DNA of 64,000 bases, taken from positions 33,704,839 to 33,768,838 of the forward strand of contig NC_065919.1 in NCBI RefSeq assembly GCF_024586455.1, written 5' to 3'. This DNA is from Bactrocera neohumeralis (lineage: Eukaryota; Arthropoda; Insecta; Diptera; Tephritidae). This document shows positions 10,536 through 22,700 of this stretch, piece after piece. The notes beneath the pieces were generated by a model. That model had not been told where the DNA came from and ran no database searches. It worked only from the letters and a program-made list of their open reading frames with translations. Position numbers and translations under genes: made by a program. The first letter of the stretch is position 1; each line of letters begins with the position of its first letter.

Positions 10536-10898
10536 CAGTGGTCGGCATGAGAGGATCTGTCACTGTGTTGGTGAGCACGAAAAAAAAGTAGCCCAGTGAG
10601 AAATTGGAATTAAATTTAAGCAAATTTTATAAATAATTATTAGTATAATGAAAATTAACAAAATGTCTTTTAAGGATATTATTCCCTATTATCTTTAAAA
10701 GACTTGGAACATAAAAGGCATTGCATGGCACCAAAGGCATTTAGAAGCATAAAATATTTCTCGCAGGGCATATTTGGTTTTGCGCTATAGTCTTGCGTAA
10801 TGTTAATTCGTTGCTGGCTCGACAACGACTGAACGACAGAGCGTAAGCGTACGTGTGAAGTTAGTTTGCACAATTGTGCTAAGAAATGCCGACCACTG
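10536..10898 (-). mobile_element. Buster-type hAT miniature, 363 bp (tandem partner)
   Basis: This is a second copy of the same family in the same orientation. Both 12-bp termini are intact, and AATTAGAA lies at 10528-10535 and 10899-10906. The internal finger-coding segment (KYFMLLNAFGAMQCLLCSKSF) differs from its neighbour at several sites. The pair is therefore not a fresh duplication, or else it has had time to diverge. Confidence 0.88.
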
Positions 10899-11187
10899 AA
10901 TTAGAACGACTAGCCATAAGGCCAGCGGGCGCTCTGTTTCCGCTGCCAGCAACACATACCGCTCTCCCAGCATTCAACGTACTTTTGCATTGCAAGTGCT
11001 CGCGAAGCCGTTAACTATTTACTTAAATATAATGATGGGATAAACGCCTGAGTCCAAATATGTTACGTGGTTGACCATCATAATTTATTGGCTTAACTTA
11101 TATACTTCGTAAATGTATGCAAAGTAAACAGACAGATAGAAGTGGTTATATTAGATAGTTTAATTTAATTCATCAAGATAAAACTAA

Positions 11188-13380
11188 ATGTCGTACAAAA
11201 AAACTAATTTTCAAGTTGACTGGTTATCAGATCCTTATTTTACTTCATGGATTAGTAAAGTTAAAAGTAATAATCAATCTACGTTTTGTAAAAAATGTTC
11301 TAAGGTCATTAATCTAAGTAATATGGGACGACAGGCTTTGGTAAGTCACATGAATGGAGATAAACACAAAAAAACAATGAATGCTTCTACTAAAACTATT
11401 GGAATTACAACATTCTTGTCTCCACCGAGATCTCTGACTCCAGCAAATACAGCCATTATTGCTCATCCGCCAATATCTGAAAGTCCTATAACATCTACAT
11501 ATGTATGTATACCAGTTCTCAACTCTCAGCATCTACAACTCCATTAATAACTGTGAATTCAGTAATTACCTCTTTAAATCAAAGACCATTGTCCTTGTAA
11601 AAGATGAAGTTACTAAATCAGAAGTACTATGGACTATTTCAGCTGTTATTACACATTCATCACTGCGCTCAGCTGGACAACACGTGAAGATTTTTCTTCG
11701 CCTCTTTCCAGATCTTGCAATAGCTCAAAAAATGCAATTACAGAGAAACAAAATTGGATATTTAATATTATTTGCCATCGCTCCTCATTTTAGAAATATA
11801 TTAGTAGAAGAACTCCTACAATGTGATTTCCTGACTGTAAGGTTTGACGAGTCTCTGAATAAGATAACGAAAAAACAACAAATGGACATAAATGTACGTT
11901 ATTGGTCTAAAAATGTCAAAGAATTCAAGACCCGGTTCTTAACGTCAGTTTTTTTAGGACGGCCACAATCGCAAGATTTAGCAACTGCTTTATAAAAAGG
12001 TATATCTCCTAACAAAATTCTTGTAATATCTATGGATGGACCTATTGTCAATTTTAAGTCCTTAAAAGACCTGAAGGGTATAAGAGAAACTGGATGGAAT
12101 ATTATGAAATTTTTGCAATCTACGTATTATTTATTTAAAGACTCACCTGCTAGACGTCAAATTTATACAGAAATAACTGGTTCAAATTTAGTCCCACTTG
12201 AGTTTTGTTCAGTGCGTTAATTAAACAATAGTGATGTAGCGAAACGAGCATTAGATATGCTTCCAATCCTGACAACATACATTATAAAACTTGAAGCTGA
12301 ACCGAAAAGACGCCAACGTGTGAAAGTTTTCAAACAATAGTAAAAATGCTTGAAGGTCCTTTATTGTCAGCACAATTAACTTTTTTTCGATCATTAGCTA
12401 ATGATATTGAACCATTCCTTACGGAGTTTCAAACAGATGCACCTTTGGCTCCTTTACTTTACAATGCCTTTACCAATATACTAGTTAATCAATTAGATCG
12501 CATTGTTGACCATGATATTATGAAAACGTGCATGAAATTGATTTAAGCAATGATAAGAACTTACTATCTTCTCAACGAATTGATCTTGGGATAGTACCAC
12601 TATTGCATTATCAAAAAAAAAAAAATAAAAGTCATCTCGAAATTCTTGAATTACGGCAGCAATGTAAGAAGTCTTTAAAAAAATTAATTTTGAAGCTACA
12701 AGAGCGTGCACCACTAGCTTATAAAGTGACAAAAGCGATTACCCGGAAGTTGTTTTAGAAAACTGGGAAGTTTGTGAACAGCGATTGAAAAATTTATTAC
12801 TGACATTGACTAAACATAAATCGATTGATAGTGTTAGTGCCGATAAAGTCAATCGAGAATTTAAAAATATATGCTCTAAGTCTGTAGTTATAGAATTGTT
12901 GAAAAACTTTTCAACATCAAAAGAACAACTGGATCGATTTTGGATTCAAATTTTTGAAGATTTTCCACCATCTGAAAATGTTGGAAAAGTAATGAAAGTC
13001 GTAACTACTCTTTCTCACGGCAATGCTAATGTGGAAAGAGGTTTTTCAGTAAATAAGGAATGCTTGATGGAAAATCTTAAAGAAGAATTTTTAGTGGCTA
13101 GAAGGTGTATATATGATGCGGTTACTGTCTGCGGAGGAATTGAAAATGAAATTGAAATTCTCGAAGCTCGTAACGCACATGCTCGTTATACTGAAACATT
13201 AAAACAGCGAAAATAAAATGAGCAGACTACGAGATTATTAGAGAAGAAAAGAAAATTAACTACGATTCAAGTACAAGAATTGAAAGCAAAAAAGGGTATC
13301 CTTGAAAATATGCGTAAGCAATTAGAACAAGTTGATGAGGAAATGAAAATGATCAAACATCAGTAATTTATCTCTAATTT
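11188..13380 (+). pseudogene. hAT-like transposase with N-terminal zinc finger, broken
   Basis: The first frame (from ATG 11188) reads FQVDWLSDPYFTSWI, then CKKCSKVINLSNMGRQALVSH and HKK, a BED-like C2H2 finger. Downstream frames carry LLQCDFLTVRFDESLNKI (11815-11865) and a C-terminal block LSHGNANVERGFSVNKECL (12990-13065), equivalent to the hAT dimerisation signature. They continue to a Lys/Glu-rich coiled tail ending near 13365. Stops or frameshifts occur at about 11545, 11993, 12220, 12340, 12545 and 12758. I could not place its termini with confidence. The 3' flank near 13795-13835 (two copies of GTCAGGGAA) may be one end. Confidence 0.75.
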
Positions 13381-14315
13381 AGTCATTCGAATGCCAGTCA
13401 ATCGTCCTGTAGACAATGCTTAATATTATTTGATTTTATTTAATTTCTTAATTTATGTTTCTTCTTTTTTGTGATCAATAATATTGAAAAAACTGGCTGT
13501 ATGGAGAATTAATAATAAAAAAGAAGTTTGACTTCTAACTAATTGATAATAATAGTAATTATTTAATTTTCAAAAGTTATAAACATTTGATCGAAAGAAA
13601 CAGATCTTTTATGGACAGTTGGAAATCTGAGAAAAAGTATAAAATAATTGATAGTACCAAATTCTTACTCAATTCCGGGTATTAGGTGTAAATTATAGAA
13701 ATATATATTATAATATTTTTAAAATAAATAATTTGCAATTATAACGAATTTTCGAATGACAATTATTTTTTGTAGGTTCTGGAATTTGATTTTCGGTCAG
13801 GGAAAAGTTATGAAAAAGTCAGGGAATTTTGAAATTAGTGTTCAGTCGACAGCCTGAGAAATTATCTTGCCAAATTTTCGCATGGGCCAAATATATGTTG
13901 AAGATATCCCGTCAGTCCGTGTCAATTTCGGCTCAGATGGTGCACAGGTAATTAAGCCAATATCTATACAGTTTATATATTTTTCATATATCATACTTGT
14001 ATAATAGCTTGGGATATTTTCACAATAATCCCCCAATTTTTGGTTTATTATTACCTCAGCTTATACTAAGAATTATTGTTCACTTTTTAGTTTGATGTGC
14101 TTTAAAAGTGTGTTTTTTAAACTATATTTATTTTGAGTATAACAGAGACAAAAATATGCTTTTTCTACTACTGCCCTTCAAAATATCCTAAATATATTTA
14201 GAAATCAGTCTCCGACTACCACTCAGAGCGAGCGGTTATCTCATTCCCGTGTGCATTTCGTTCTTTAGTTACTTGTGGTGTAATCCATGTGCTTTGATTT
14301 TATAGTTTCACAATA
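13381..14315. other. No gene recognised; possible hAT and mariner flanks
   Basis: AT-rich. The block 14085-14160 resembles 17465-17550 (TTTTAGTTTGAWGTRCTTTA and the following bases) and may be a mariner 5' leader belonging to the relic beyond the gap. The minus frame 13842-14036 has no recognisable domain. Confidence 0.4.
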
Positions 14316-14415
14316 NNNNNNNNNNNNNNNNNNNNNNNNNNNNNNNNNNNNNNNNNNNNNNNNNNNNNNNNNNNNNNNNNNNNNNNNNNNNNNNNNNNNN
14401 NNNNNNNNNNNNNNN
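14316..14415. other. Assembly gap, 100 N
   Basis: Exactly 100 N, the conventional size for a gap of unknown length. It separates a possible mariner leader from the mariner coding relic. Confidence 0.98.
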
Positions 14416-14429
14416 AATAATACGTACTT

Positions 14430-15161
14430 TTAGCCAATGCGGGGAAACCAATTCAAGAAAGGAGTTCCATTAAATTTCGTGTGCGGAATCAAATTTCAAT
14501 CAATGCGCACATTGAAGCTGCCAAAAAGTTCAGAATGTTGGAAGAGGCTTTCTCTGATAATTGTTTCTCGCGAGCAAGTTTTTTGATTGGTCCAAGTTAT
14601 TCAAAGAGGGTGTAGAACGCGATGACGAGAAACCACATCCAAGGCGATTATCAACATCAACTAATAATGAACAAGTTAATAAAATGAGGGAATTCATGTG
14701 ACCATTGAAAACCATTCTGTAAGATAATTTAGGCCCAGAATTTTAGAAAAAATAAAGTACGATTGGTTCCAAAATCACTTAATGAGAGTTTTATTCAATT
14801 TACGATGTGTGGTGCACTCGGAATTCCTTCCGACCGGCCAAAATGTCGACAAAAAATATTATTTCAGTGTTATAAAAATAGGCCAGAATTGCGTGCCGGT
14901 TCTTACATCATCGCATACTACATTGATTCTTTCTGAGTTTTTTTTGCAAATTTTCAACCAATATCGTCCCGAAACAACCGTATTTGCCTGATTTAGCTCC
15001 GTATGATTTCTGGCTATTCATCAAAATCAAAAGACTGCTCCGGGGAAACCGTTTTGAGTCAATTGAAAACATTAAACGGATTGGAGAAAACATTGGCACA
15101 AGTAGAGTGGGGTCAAGCGGATTACTTTGTGAGAGACCACATAGATTTTGAAGAATAAATT
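14430..15161 (+). pseudogene. mariner transposase relic
   Basis: In shifting frames the segment gives IKFRVRNQISINAHIEAAKKFRML and SKLFKEGVERDDEKPHPRR (N-terminal HTH part). Then come VHSEFLPTGQNVDKKYYF, LPDLAPYDFWLF (the third catalytic-D region) and QADYFVRDHIDFEE before a stop near 15159. The order and spacing match mariner. The middle, including the first catalytic Asp, is deleted, and several frameshifts exist. The N gap may hide its 5' end. Confidence 0.8.
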
Positions 15162-15539
15162 AAAAATTTTACAATTCTGAACAAATTTTTTACTATTTTG
15201 GATGTATGGCATTCAACCGTGGGTTACGAACTGTGCAACTAATATTAATATAATACAAAGTTTCCATTCGAAAATGCTTAGAACAGTCACGTGTTCACCT
15301 TGGTACATGAGCATTTTCATTGCCATAAAGATCTTGTTATTCCTAAGGTACACAAAGAAGTAGAACTTTATGAGACTATATGAATCCGCTATTTACTTTG
15401 AAATATATAAAGAAAATGTTTCTGCTAAGATTGGCTTATATACCTTTTTTTATGTTCATATTTGCATATATTAAGAGAACGGGGCTACACATATTTTTAT
15501 AACGCTCTTATTAGCTTCGCCTGAATGCACCTATGTATG
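15162..15539. other. No gene recognised
   Basis: AT-rich spacer between the mariner relic and a diverged interspersed repeat. No recognisable domain, terminus or structural RNA. Confidence 0.5.
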
Positions 15540-16200
15540 AGTTGCAACTTTTTCTAGCCTGTCTGTAATTATATTGATGAAACTTGGTAGACGAGTTCCT
15601 TGGCACCCAAGATAAGTCGGCATTGCAGATGGCCGTAATCGCGCCAGGACATCTGCTGTCTCATTTTTTTCGCCGCCCACAAAATCTTCTTAATCACAGT
15701 GGCATGAATGAAACACGAAATAAAATGGAACATGAGGGAAACAAAATTTTTATATTGATTAAAACTGGTTTATATCTGACCGCAGAACCCGAAAATGTTG
15801 AACATATGTATGTAATATTATGTATGTAATTTGAAGTAGTGAAGCGTAATCAAAAATACACTCAATTTAGAATTTTTTGATGCGTTTCAGGTGACGGTAT
15901 GCAAAATCAGAAATTAACCACTTTTATGTTGAAAACTAAAATGCATAACTCTCAGAATAAATACGCCATAAGTATTAAACTTCAGAAAATAAATGGCCGG
16001 GAAGAGGTTTATAGGAACAGAAGTAAAAATTGGATAATGGGATTGGCACCGCCCACTCTTATATGAAATCTTATGTCTTATCCCACCTAACCAAATGTGG
16101 TTGTGAGGTTATTCCGCCATTCCTCTCATACACTGTGAAATTTGCACAATTAGCGCCCTTAAGGCATTTAATCTTATGCCCAAAAAAATCGTGCAATATT
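15540..16200 (+). repeat. Diverged DINE-1-like repeat with an embedded dispersed block
   Basis: The phrases 'GATGAAACTTGGTAGACGAGTTCCTTGGC' (split here as GATGAAACTTGG and TTCCTTGGC) and GGGATTGGCACCGCCCAC occur in the same order as in the DINE-1-like copies at 36048 and 61205. The segment 15698-15897 recurs at 52773-52970 just before Helitron 2, so it is itself a dispersed unit. No coding region is seen. Confidence 0.45.
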
Positions 16201-16721
16201 TTTTTTTTATTAGCTTCACCTGTATGTCTGTATATGTATATGCATTCATCTTTGTATGTTTGTAATTTCTAGCACTGAAAATGAATGACATTGACAAAAT
16301 AATCAACAGTTTGATAAGCACAAGGTGCGTGAGAATAAAATGCCTCTAAAGCTATAGCTAAAAGCATCAACTTTACACACTGTCATTTCAAAAACAAATT
16401 TATTCAAACACATCTTTAAAGAAAGTGAAAACATCATGTATGGTTAATATAAAAATGGTTCAAAAGGTTAAAAAATATGCTTTATATCATATTAATATAA
16501 AGAGTGAAAAACTAATATAGTTGAAAAAAATTTAAAAAAAACTTGCTTTTAAAGCACTTCATACTCAAGTGACAAATAATTCGTAATATAAACTGACAGT
16601 AATATTAACAGAAAAATACTTGTATTATTTCGAGAAAAGCGTGGGCTGCTGTGTGCCATATTTTTCGTATATTGAGAATATCACACCTTTTTCAAAATAA
16701 TACAAGTAGTTTTCAATCAAT
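16201..16721. other. No gene recognised
   Basis: Very AT-rich spacer with short homopolymer runs and no recognisable coding or structural signal. Confidence 0.5.
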
Positions 16722-17430
16722 TCAATGGGTCGGGCAGTGAACGAGGGCAAGACGAAATATATCCCACGAATAGGCTCTCACGTCACTGTTGACAGTCATA
16801 ACATCGAAGTTGTAGATAATTTCGTCTATCTTAGAACCAGCATTAACAGCAACAACAATGTTAGCCTCGAAATCCAACTCTTCCCAACAGGTGCTACTTC
16901 GAATTGAGTAGGCAATTGAGAAGTAAAGTCCTCTTTCGACGAATAAAAACCAAACTATACAAGTCACTCATTATTCCCGTCCTTCTATAAGGTGCAGAGG
17001 CATGGAGGATGATAATATCTGATGAGTCGACGTTACGAGTTTTCCAGAGAAAAGTTCTTCGAAAGATTTATGGACCTTTGCGCATTGGCCACGGCGAATA
17101 TCCCATTCGATGGAACTATGAGCTACATATTTGAGACATACAACGACATTGACATAGTTCAGCGAATTAAGCGACAGCGGCTAAATCATGTCGTGCGTAT
17201 GGACGAAAGCACTCCAGCTCTGAAAGTATTCGGTGCAGTACCTGCCGGGGGAAGTAGGAGAAGATGAAGACATCCACTCCGTTGGAAAGACCAGGTGGAG
17301 AAGGACCTGGCTTCGCTTGGAATATTCAATTGGCGCCACGTTGCGAAAAGAAGAAACGACTGACGCGATGTTGTTAACTCGGCTATAATCACGTAAGCGG
17401 TTTATATGCCAGTAAAGAAGAAGAAGTTTT
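16722..17430 (+). mobile_element. RTE-like LINE, copy B (3' fragment)
   Basis: The sequence aligns with the 3' part of the other LINE copies. It runs from the block after the catalytic motif (NEGKTKYIPR, GSHVTVDSHNIEVVDNFVYL) through the tail (YNDIDIVQRIKRQRL, KVFGAVPAGGSR) to the 3' end with CCAGTAAAGAAGAAGAAG near 17410-17430. It is 5'-truncated, as is usual for LINE insertions, and carries several small deletions and stops. Confidence 0.88.
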
Positions 17431-17882
17431 TAATCAGCATTACTGTCTGCATAGAGAATTTTTTTCACCTTTTAGTTTGAAGTACTTTAGTAGAGTGTTT
17501 GTTTTGGATTTTTACCTATCTTTATTGAAAGGAAAATTGAAATAACAGATTCTTCACTATTGTGCTCGGTACCGATATCAAATTTCATAGTTTAATTCGT
17601 GACGTAGCAGTAATTCGAAAACCACACAGAGTGCTAAGGAATTGAATACGTTTCCTTGGTGTTGTAAAGTTACTGAAGTTGAAATTTAAACAGGTATAAA
17701 TCAATTCGTTTCCTGAATATTTTTATATATTGTGTGTTACCTTATGTGGCTCTCTTTTAGTTTTAGATGTCACAAACAGCCGTTAGTTAATCAAAACTGA
17801 TATGCTCTGCACAATTTACTTTGCGAATATAAAAGTGTATATATGTTAATATATCACATTTTGCTCGTAATTGTATTATTCA
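17431..17882. other. No gene recognised; possible mariner leader
   Basis: The stretch 17465-17650 resembles 14085-14160 and looks like the 5' leader of a mariner element without its gene. The rest is AT-rich spacer. Confidence 0.35.
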
Positions 17883-18834
17883 ATATATCGGGTGATTTTT
17901 TAAGAGCTTGATAACTTTTTTTAAAAAAAAAACGCATAAAATTTGCAAAATCTCATCGGTTCTTTATTTGAAACGTTAGATTGGTTCATGACATTTACTT
18001 TTTGAAGATAATTTCATTTAAATGTTGACCGCGGCTGCGTCTTAGGTGGTCCATTCGGAAAGTCCAATTTTGGGCAACTTTTTCGAGCATTGCGGCCGGA
18101 ATAGCCCGAATTTCTTCGGAAATGTTGTCTTCCAAAGCTGGAATAGTTGCTGGCTTATTTCTGTAGACTTTAGACTTGACGTAGCCCCACAAAAAATAGT
18201 CTAACGGCGTTAAATCGCATGATCTTGGTGGCCAACTTACGGGTCCATTTCTTGAGATGAATTGTTCTCCGAAGTTTTCCCTCAAAATGGCCATAGAATC
18301 GCGAGCTGTGTGGCATGTAGCGCCATCTTGTTGAAACCACATGTCAACCAAGTTCAGTTCTTCCATTTTTGGCAACAAAAAGTTTGTTAGCATCGAACGA
18401 TAGCGATCGCCATTCACCGTAACGTTGCGTCCAACAGCATCTTTGAAAAAATACGGTCCAATGATTCCACCAGCGTACAAACCACACCAAACAGTGCATT
18501 TTTCGGGATGCATGGGCAGTTCTTGAACGGCTTCTGGTTGCTCTTCACCCCAAATGCGGCAATTTTGCTTATTTACGTAGCCATTCAACCAGAAATGAGC
18601 CTCATCGCTGAACAAAATTTGTCGATAAAAAGCGGAAACACATTTCGAACCGAACACTGATTTTGGTAATAAAATTCAATGATTTGCAAGCGTTGCTCGT
18701 TAGTAAGTCTATTCATGATGAAATGTCAAAGCATACTGAGCATCTTTCTCTTTGACACCATGTCTGAAATCCCACGTGATCTGTCAAATACTAATGCATG
18801 AAAATCCTAACCTCAAAAAAATCACCCGATATAT
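17883..18834 (-). mobile_element. DD41D (rosa-like) Tc1/mariner element, internally deleted
   Basis: The ends carry the inverted block ATATATCGGGTGATTTTTT at 17883 and its complement ending at 18834. TA dinucleotides in the terminus make the exact boundary ambiguous. The single gene (minus) retains the catalytic half of the transposase. Total length 952 bp is short for an autonomous member, consistent with a deletion in the N-terminal half. Confidence 0.85.
17995..18716 (-). pseudogene. DD41D transposase, N-terminal half deleted
   Basis: ATG at 18716 gives MNRLTNEQRLQIIEFYYQN. A deletion then joins, out of frame, to FYRQILFSDEAHFWLNG. From there 220 residues are open to the stop at 17995. 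Catalytic candidates are the D in FSDEAHF, the D in WFQQDGATCH, and the D in DLTPLDYFLWG. Counting residues between the second and third gives 41 when the third is placed as in Mos1 (the second D of the P-D-x-x-P-x-D block). DD41D is the spacing of the rosa group of the Tc1/mariner superfamily. The HTH region is essentially missing. Confidence 0.85.
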
Positions 18835-18904
18835 GAAATACTAGTCTAAACCCGCTGCTCCGCTCGCTCCTTGTTGTCAAAGACATCATTTATCGTGATA
18901 GCAA

Positions 18905-19372
18905 TGTTTAAGTGACTTCAGCCTGCCCCCCCCCTCTACCCAGGAAAACTGGCGCACCCTAATAATAAATCAGCTCAATTCACCATCTGATGACACCATA
19001 CTAATACATTACCACTCAACACAACCCACCACACTTCTACATCAATCAACCCACCCAACAAAAAAGATGGGCAAAAAGGAAAGCGGACACTATTCGATTC
19101 CCCACTGCGCCGCGTAAACATTACATTGGGTTTTTAACAATTCGATCTACGGCCAAGTCGACATTAACGTTATACGACGAACCTGCATGATAAAATCTTT
19201 TGGGTATTCGGTTTACTTCTGTAAAGCAATATACTGTAAAGACATACGTAATTTACAATAAATGAATTAAAGTGTAAATATACCAAATCGAAATACGGAT
19301 GTTTTATTTTAATTAACGATATTGTACGTATGTGATGTGTGCTTCCCATTACATTGGGTTCAACTTTAAACA
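18905..19372 (+). repeat. BEL/Pao LTR
   Basis: It starts TGTTTAAGTGACTTC and ends TTTAAACA. The next bases, TGGTCCTTCGAGCC (19373-19386), look like a tRNA primer-binding site, and the same 14 bases follow the LTR at 37402-38030 on the other strand. The LTR shares CTACC...GGAAAA.CTGGCGCACCCTA and GCGCCGCGT with the LTR at 27698-28112. The two differ widely, so they may not be a pair from one insertion. No target duplication is visible. Confidence 0.7.
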
Positions 19373-19386
19373 TGGTCCTTCGAGCC
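19373..19386 (+). other. Candidate primer-binding site of BEL/Pao element
   Basis: TGGTCCTTCGAGCC directly follows the CA end of the LTR. An identical block lies at 37388-37401 (minus), also directly after an LTR end. Position and conservation argue for a tRNA-primer site. I cannot name the tRNA with certainty. Confidence 0.6.
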
Positions 19387-19439
19387 TTTCCGAAAGGCAC
19401 CTCGGGTACTTTATAAAAAAATTAATAAAAACATAAAAC

Positions 19440-19619
19440 TGTTGCGGAGGCGAAGTAGTTCGTAGTAAATAGTATTAACTGAATATGTACTTTAATTTAC
19501 AACTATGTACCTCTTGCAACTCTGTATTCCTTTTCTATATTCTCTTTTCTTATATCCTTTCATAAACTGTAAAGACATGTTTATCCATATTGAATAAATT
19601 CAGGCGTTATTTAACCTTA
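19440..19619 (+). repeat. Copia 5' LTR
   Basis: It shares its start (TGTTGCGGAGG), the central TTGCAACTCTGTATTCC and the end TTTAACCTTA with 23769-23958. It has several substitutions and is about 10 bp shorter. The divergence between the two LTRs indicates an old insertion. The end is set where the two copies stop matching; a canonical CA end is not seen. Confidence 0.8.
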
Positions 19620-19729
19620 TCGCGAACGACTTCTTCGTGTTAAAATTCTCGAAGAACACGAGTCGCGAAAGTCAAAAGAAGACAAAGTGGAAGACAATAA
19701 AGTGCTTTACATAAAGAAAAGGAAACAAA

Positions 19730-22700
19730 AAAGTGCTATCGGTGCGGTAAGCCGGGACATTTCGCGAGAAATTGTAATGACAAACAACAAAAACAAAATA
19801 CGTGTGTGAGTGAAGAAACAAACGAAAAAGCAAAAGTGGCTTTATGTTCAGTGGAAAAAGCATTTGCCGTCCCTATAGGAAATATGAGATGGTGTTTGGA
19901 CAGTGGCTGCACATCTCATATGAGTGCGAATAAAAACATTTTTAAAAGTGTTAAACTAGTAAATGACGAACTAAGTTTGGCAAATAATTGCTCAACGAAG
20001 ATAAGTGGTGTTGGTAAAGTGTGCACCACAGCAAACGTTCGCGGAAAACAAATTGACTCAGACTTAGAAAACGTTTTACATGTGGCCGATTTGGGTACAA
20101 ATTTGTTGTCTGTTGCTAAAATTACTGACTGGGGTCAAAAAGAACGAAGCCGTGATTATGAACAAAGATAATGAAGTGGTATTGGAAGCCGAACGAATTG
20201 GCAATTTGTATTATTTAAAAACTTCGAAAGATTTCGCAAATTTGGCAAATTACAAAAACAATATTGATTTGTGGCATTATAGAATGGGACACGTTAACGA
20301 ACGCGATTTGAAATCAATGGCAAACGGTTCGGAATATGGTTTAAAATTTAATCAGACTGAAGTACTCTCCGATTGTGAAATTTGTGCAAGTGAAAAGCAA
20401 GTGCGTGCAACTTTTCCTAGATCAGATGGAAACAGAGTTGGCGATCTGCTAGAGATTGTGCACAGTGACGTGTGTGGACCAATGAGGTGTAAGTCCCATG
20501 GCGGTGCGAAATATTTTGTGACATTTATTGACGAAAAGTCAAGGTGGTGTGAAATATTTTTCATAAAACAAAAATCACACGTACTGGATGTTTTTAACCC
20601 TCATCGAGACCCTCGGGTCTGGCCAGGCATATTTTGTTTTTAAATGTTATTTAAATATATTTAGAGTGTAGCAAACGACTTGTGTTTCCAGGTAGCTTCC
20701 TAGAATTTTATTATCTATAGAATTCAGAAAAAAAATTCAAGGATATCGTATCGAAAGGGACGAAAAAAGGATATTATAATATTACACCTTAGTGCACCAA
20801 TGGTGCTTGGCTAAACCCCATATATTTTGTATGAAAATATATGAACTTTGGTATGTTTCTATCACTTCGCACGGTTGATTTATCTGCTTTCATGTTCGTT
20901 ACATGTCCAAATTGGTTTGTATGTTTATCTAGGTCAAATACTTTAGCCGCTTGAGCGTTTTAAAGGTTAAGAAAAATGTAATTTTTCTCAAAATGTTACA
21001 TTTTTTTTGAACGCTAGTGCCACGCCCATGGTTGGGATAGAGAGGAGGTTGAGGGCTTTCCTGAAAGCCCCAGATGTGAACTAACTCGCAAAATGATTTT
21101 GATCTCCCCCGGCTCCATACCCTCCCCAACTGTAGTGAAACAAAAGGGGGGCATGTTGAAAACCCATTTTCGCCTATTTCCACGCCCCTGGTAGGGCCTT
21201 AGGAGCGAATTATACATTTCCTGAAAGCTCTTTAAATTACCTAACCGGTGCAATTTATTTGATCCACCTAGGTCAAATACTTTAGCCGCTAGAGGTTAAG
21301 AAAAAAATTAAATTTTTCTCAAAATGTTAAATTTTTTGTGAACGCTATTGCCACGCCAAGCGTGAACAAGGCAGTCAATTTGATTTCAACCAAATCGAGA
21401 GGTAAGAAATTTCAAAAGTGTATCTATATTGTACATATGTATATGAGCGTAAATACAACACGTATTTCCATACAAATGTATGTAAACTAGCCTAGGCCTA
21501 GCCAAGCACCATAGGTCTCGACTAAGTGTATCAGACCGTTGGTCTCGATCAGGGTTAAAGAATATAAAGCTAAAGTTGAGACATTCACGGGAAAGAAAAT
21601 AAAAGCGTTGCAATCGGACAACGGGCGTGAATATTGCAATAATGAATTTAATACATTTTTAAAAGAGTGCGGAATTAAACGTCGACTTACGGCACCGTAT
21701 ACTCCACAGCAAAACGGTGTGGCTGAACGTAAAAACAGAACTCTCGTTGATATGGCCAGGTGCGTGATGAAACATGCGAGTGCACCACCATCATTTTGGG
21801 CTGAAGCGGTGAATACGGCGTGTTATATTCGAAATCGTTGTGTAATAAGAACAACGGGTGAAGTTCCATACCGGGTATGGACCAAGAAAAATCCGACAGT
21901 GGCGTATATGAAAATATTTGGTACAATAGCATACGTTCTAAACAAAAATTCTTCAAAATGAAAATTCGATTGGCGCGCTGAGCCATGTATATTTGTTGGC
22001 TACTCATGCGAATCAAAAGCATACCGTTTGTATTCAAAGACTTGAAAAGTGCATTATATTTAATAAGTCGTGATGTAAAGTTCATCGATAAATCTGCTTT
22101 TGATGGAACTTTTGAAGAATTTGAGCACGAAAATGAAAAAGACGTTGAACATGAAAATTAAATGGACATTATATTCGAAAATAACATATCTGTATTGCTG
22201 TATTGCGAAGTCGAATGTGGGAATGAAGAGTCGGTAGATGCGTCTAATTGTGAGGTAGGTGTAGGTAATAAATTGCGTGGCAGAGGCCGACCATCATATG
22301 TACGTACGTGGCAAAGGGGGAGGTTACTGATCCAGACGATTTCTACGAGTGCAACGAAGCACGTTTTATAATTCATGATCCGCAAACTTTGGCAGAGGCT
22401 TTGAAGTGCGAGGACGCGTCTTTATGGGTAAAGGCGCATAAAGACGAGTTTTTGGCGCATAAGAGAAACCAAACTTGGCAAATAGTTGAAAAGCCTTTGA
22501 ATCGAAAAGTAATTGGTAACAAGTTTGTGCCGGGGAAGATTTTCACGAAGTTTCCTCTCCGGTTGCACGGTCAACTTCAGTACGGCTCTTTACAGCACTG
22601 AGTACTGAGCTGAATCTCCAGATACATCAGATGGATGTGGTCACCGCATATTTGAATGGAGATCTAGACGAAAACATCTACATGGATGTTCCAGATTTAC

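Noticed and set aside
18841..18904. Target duplication for the BEL/Pao element
   Set aside because: Bases before 18905 (AGCAA) and after 28112 (ACGCG) do not match.
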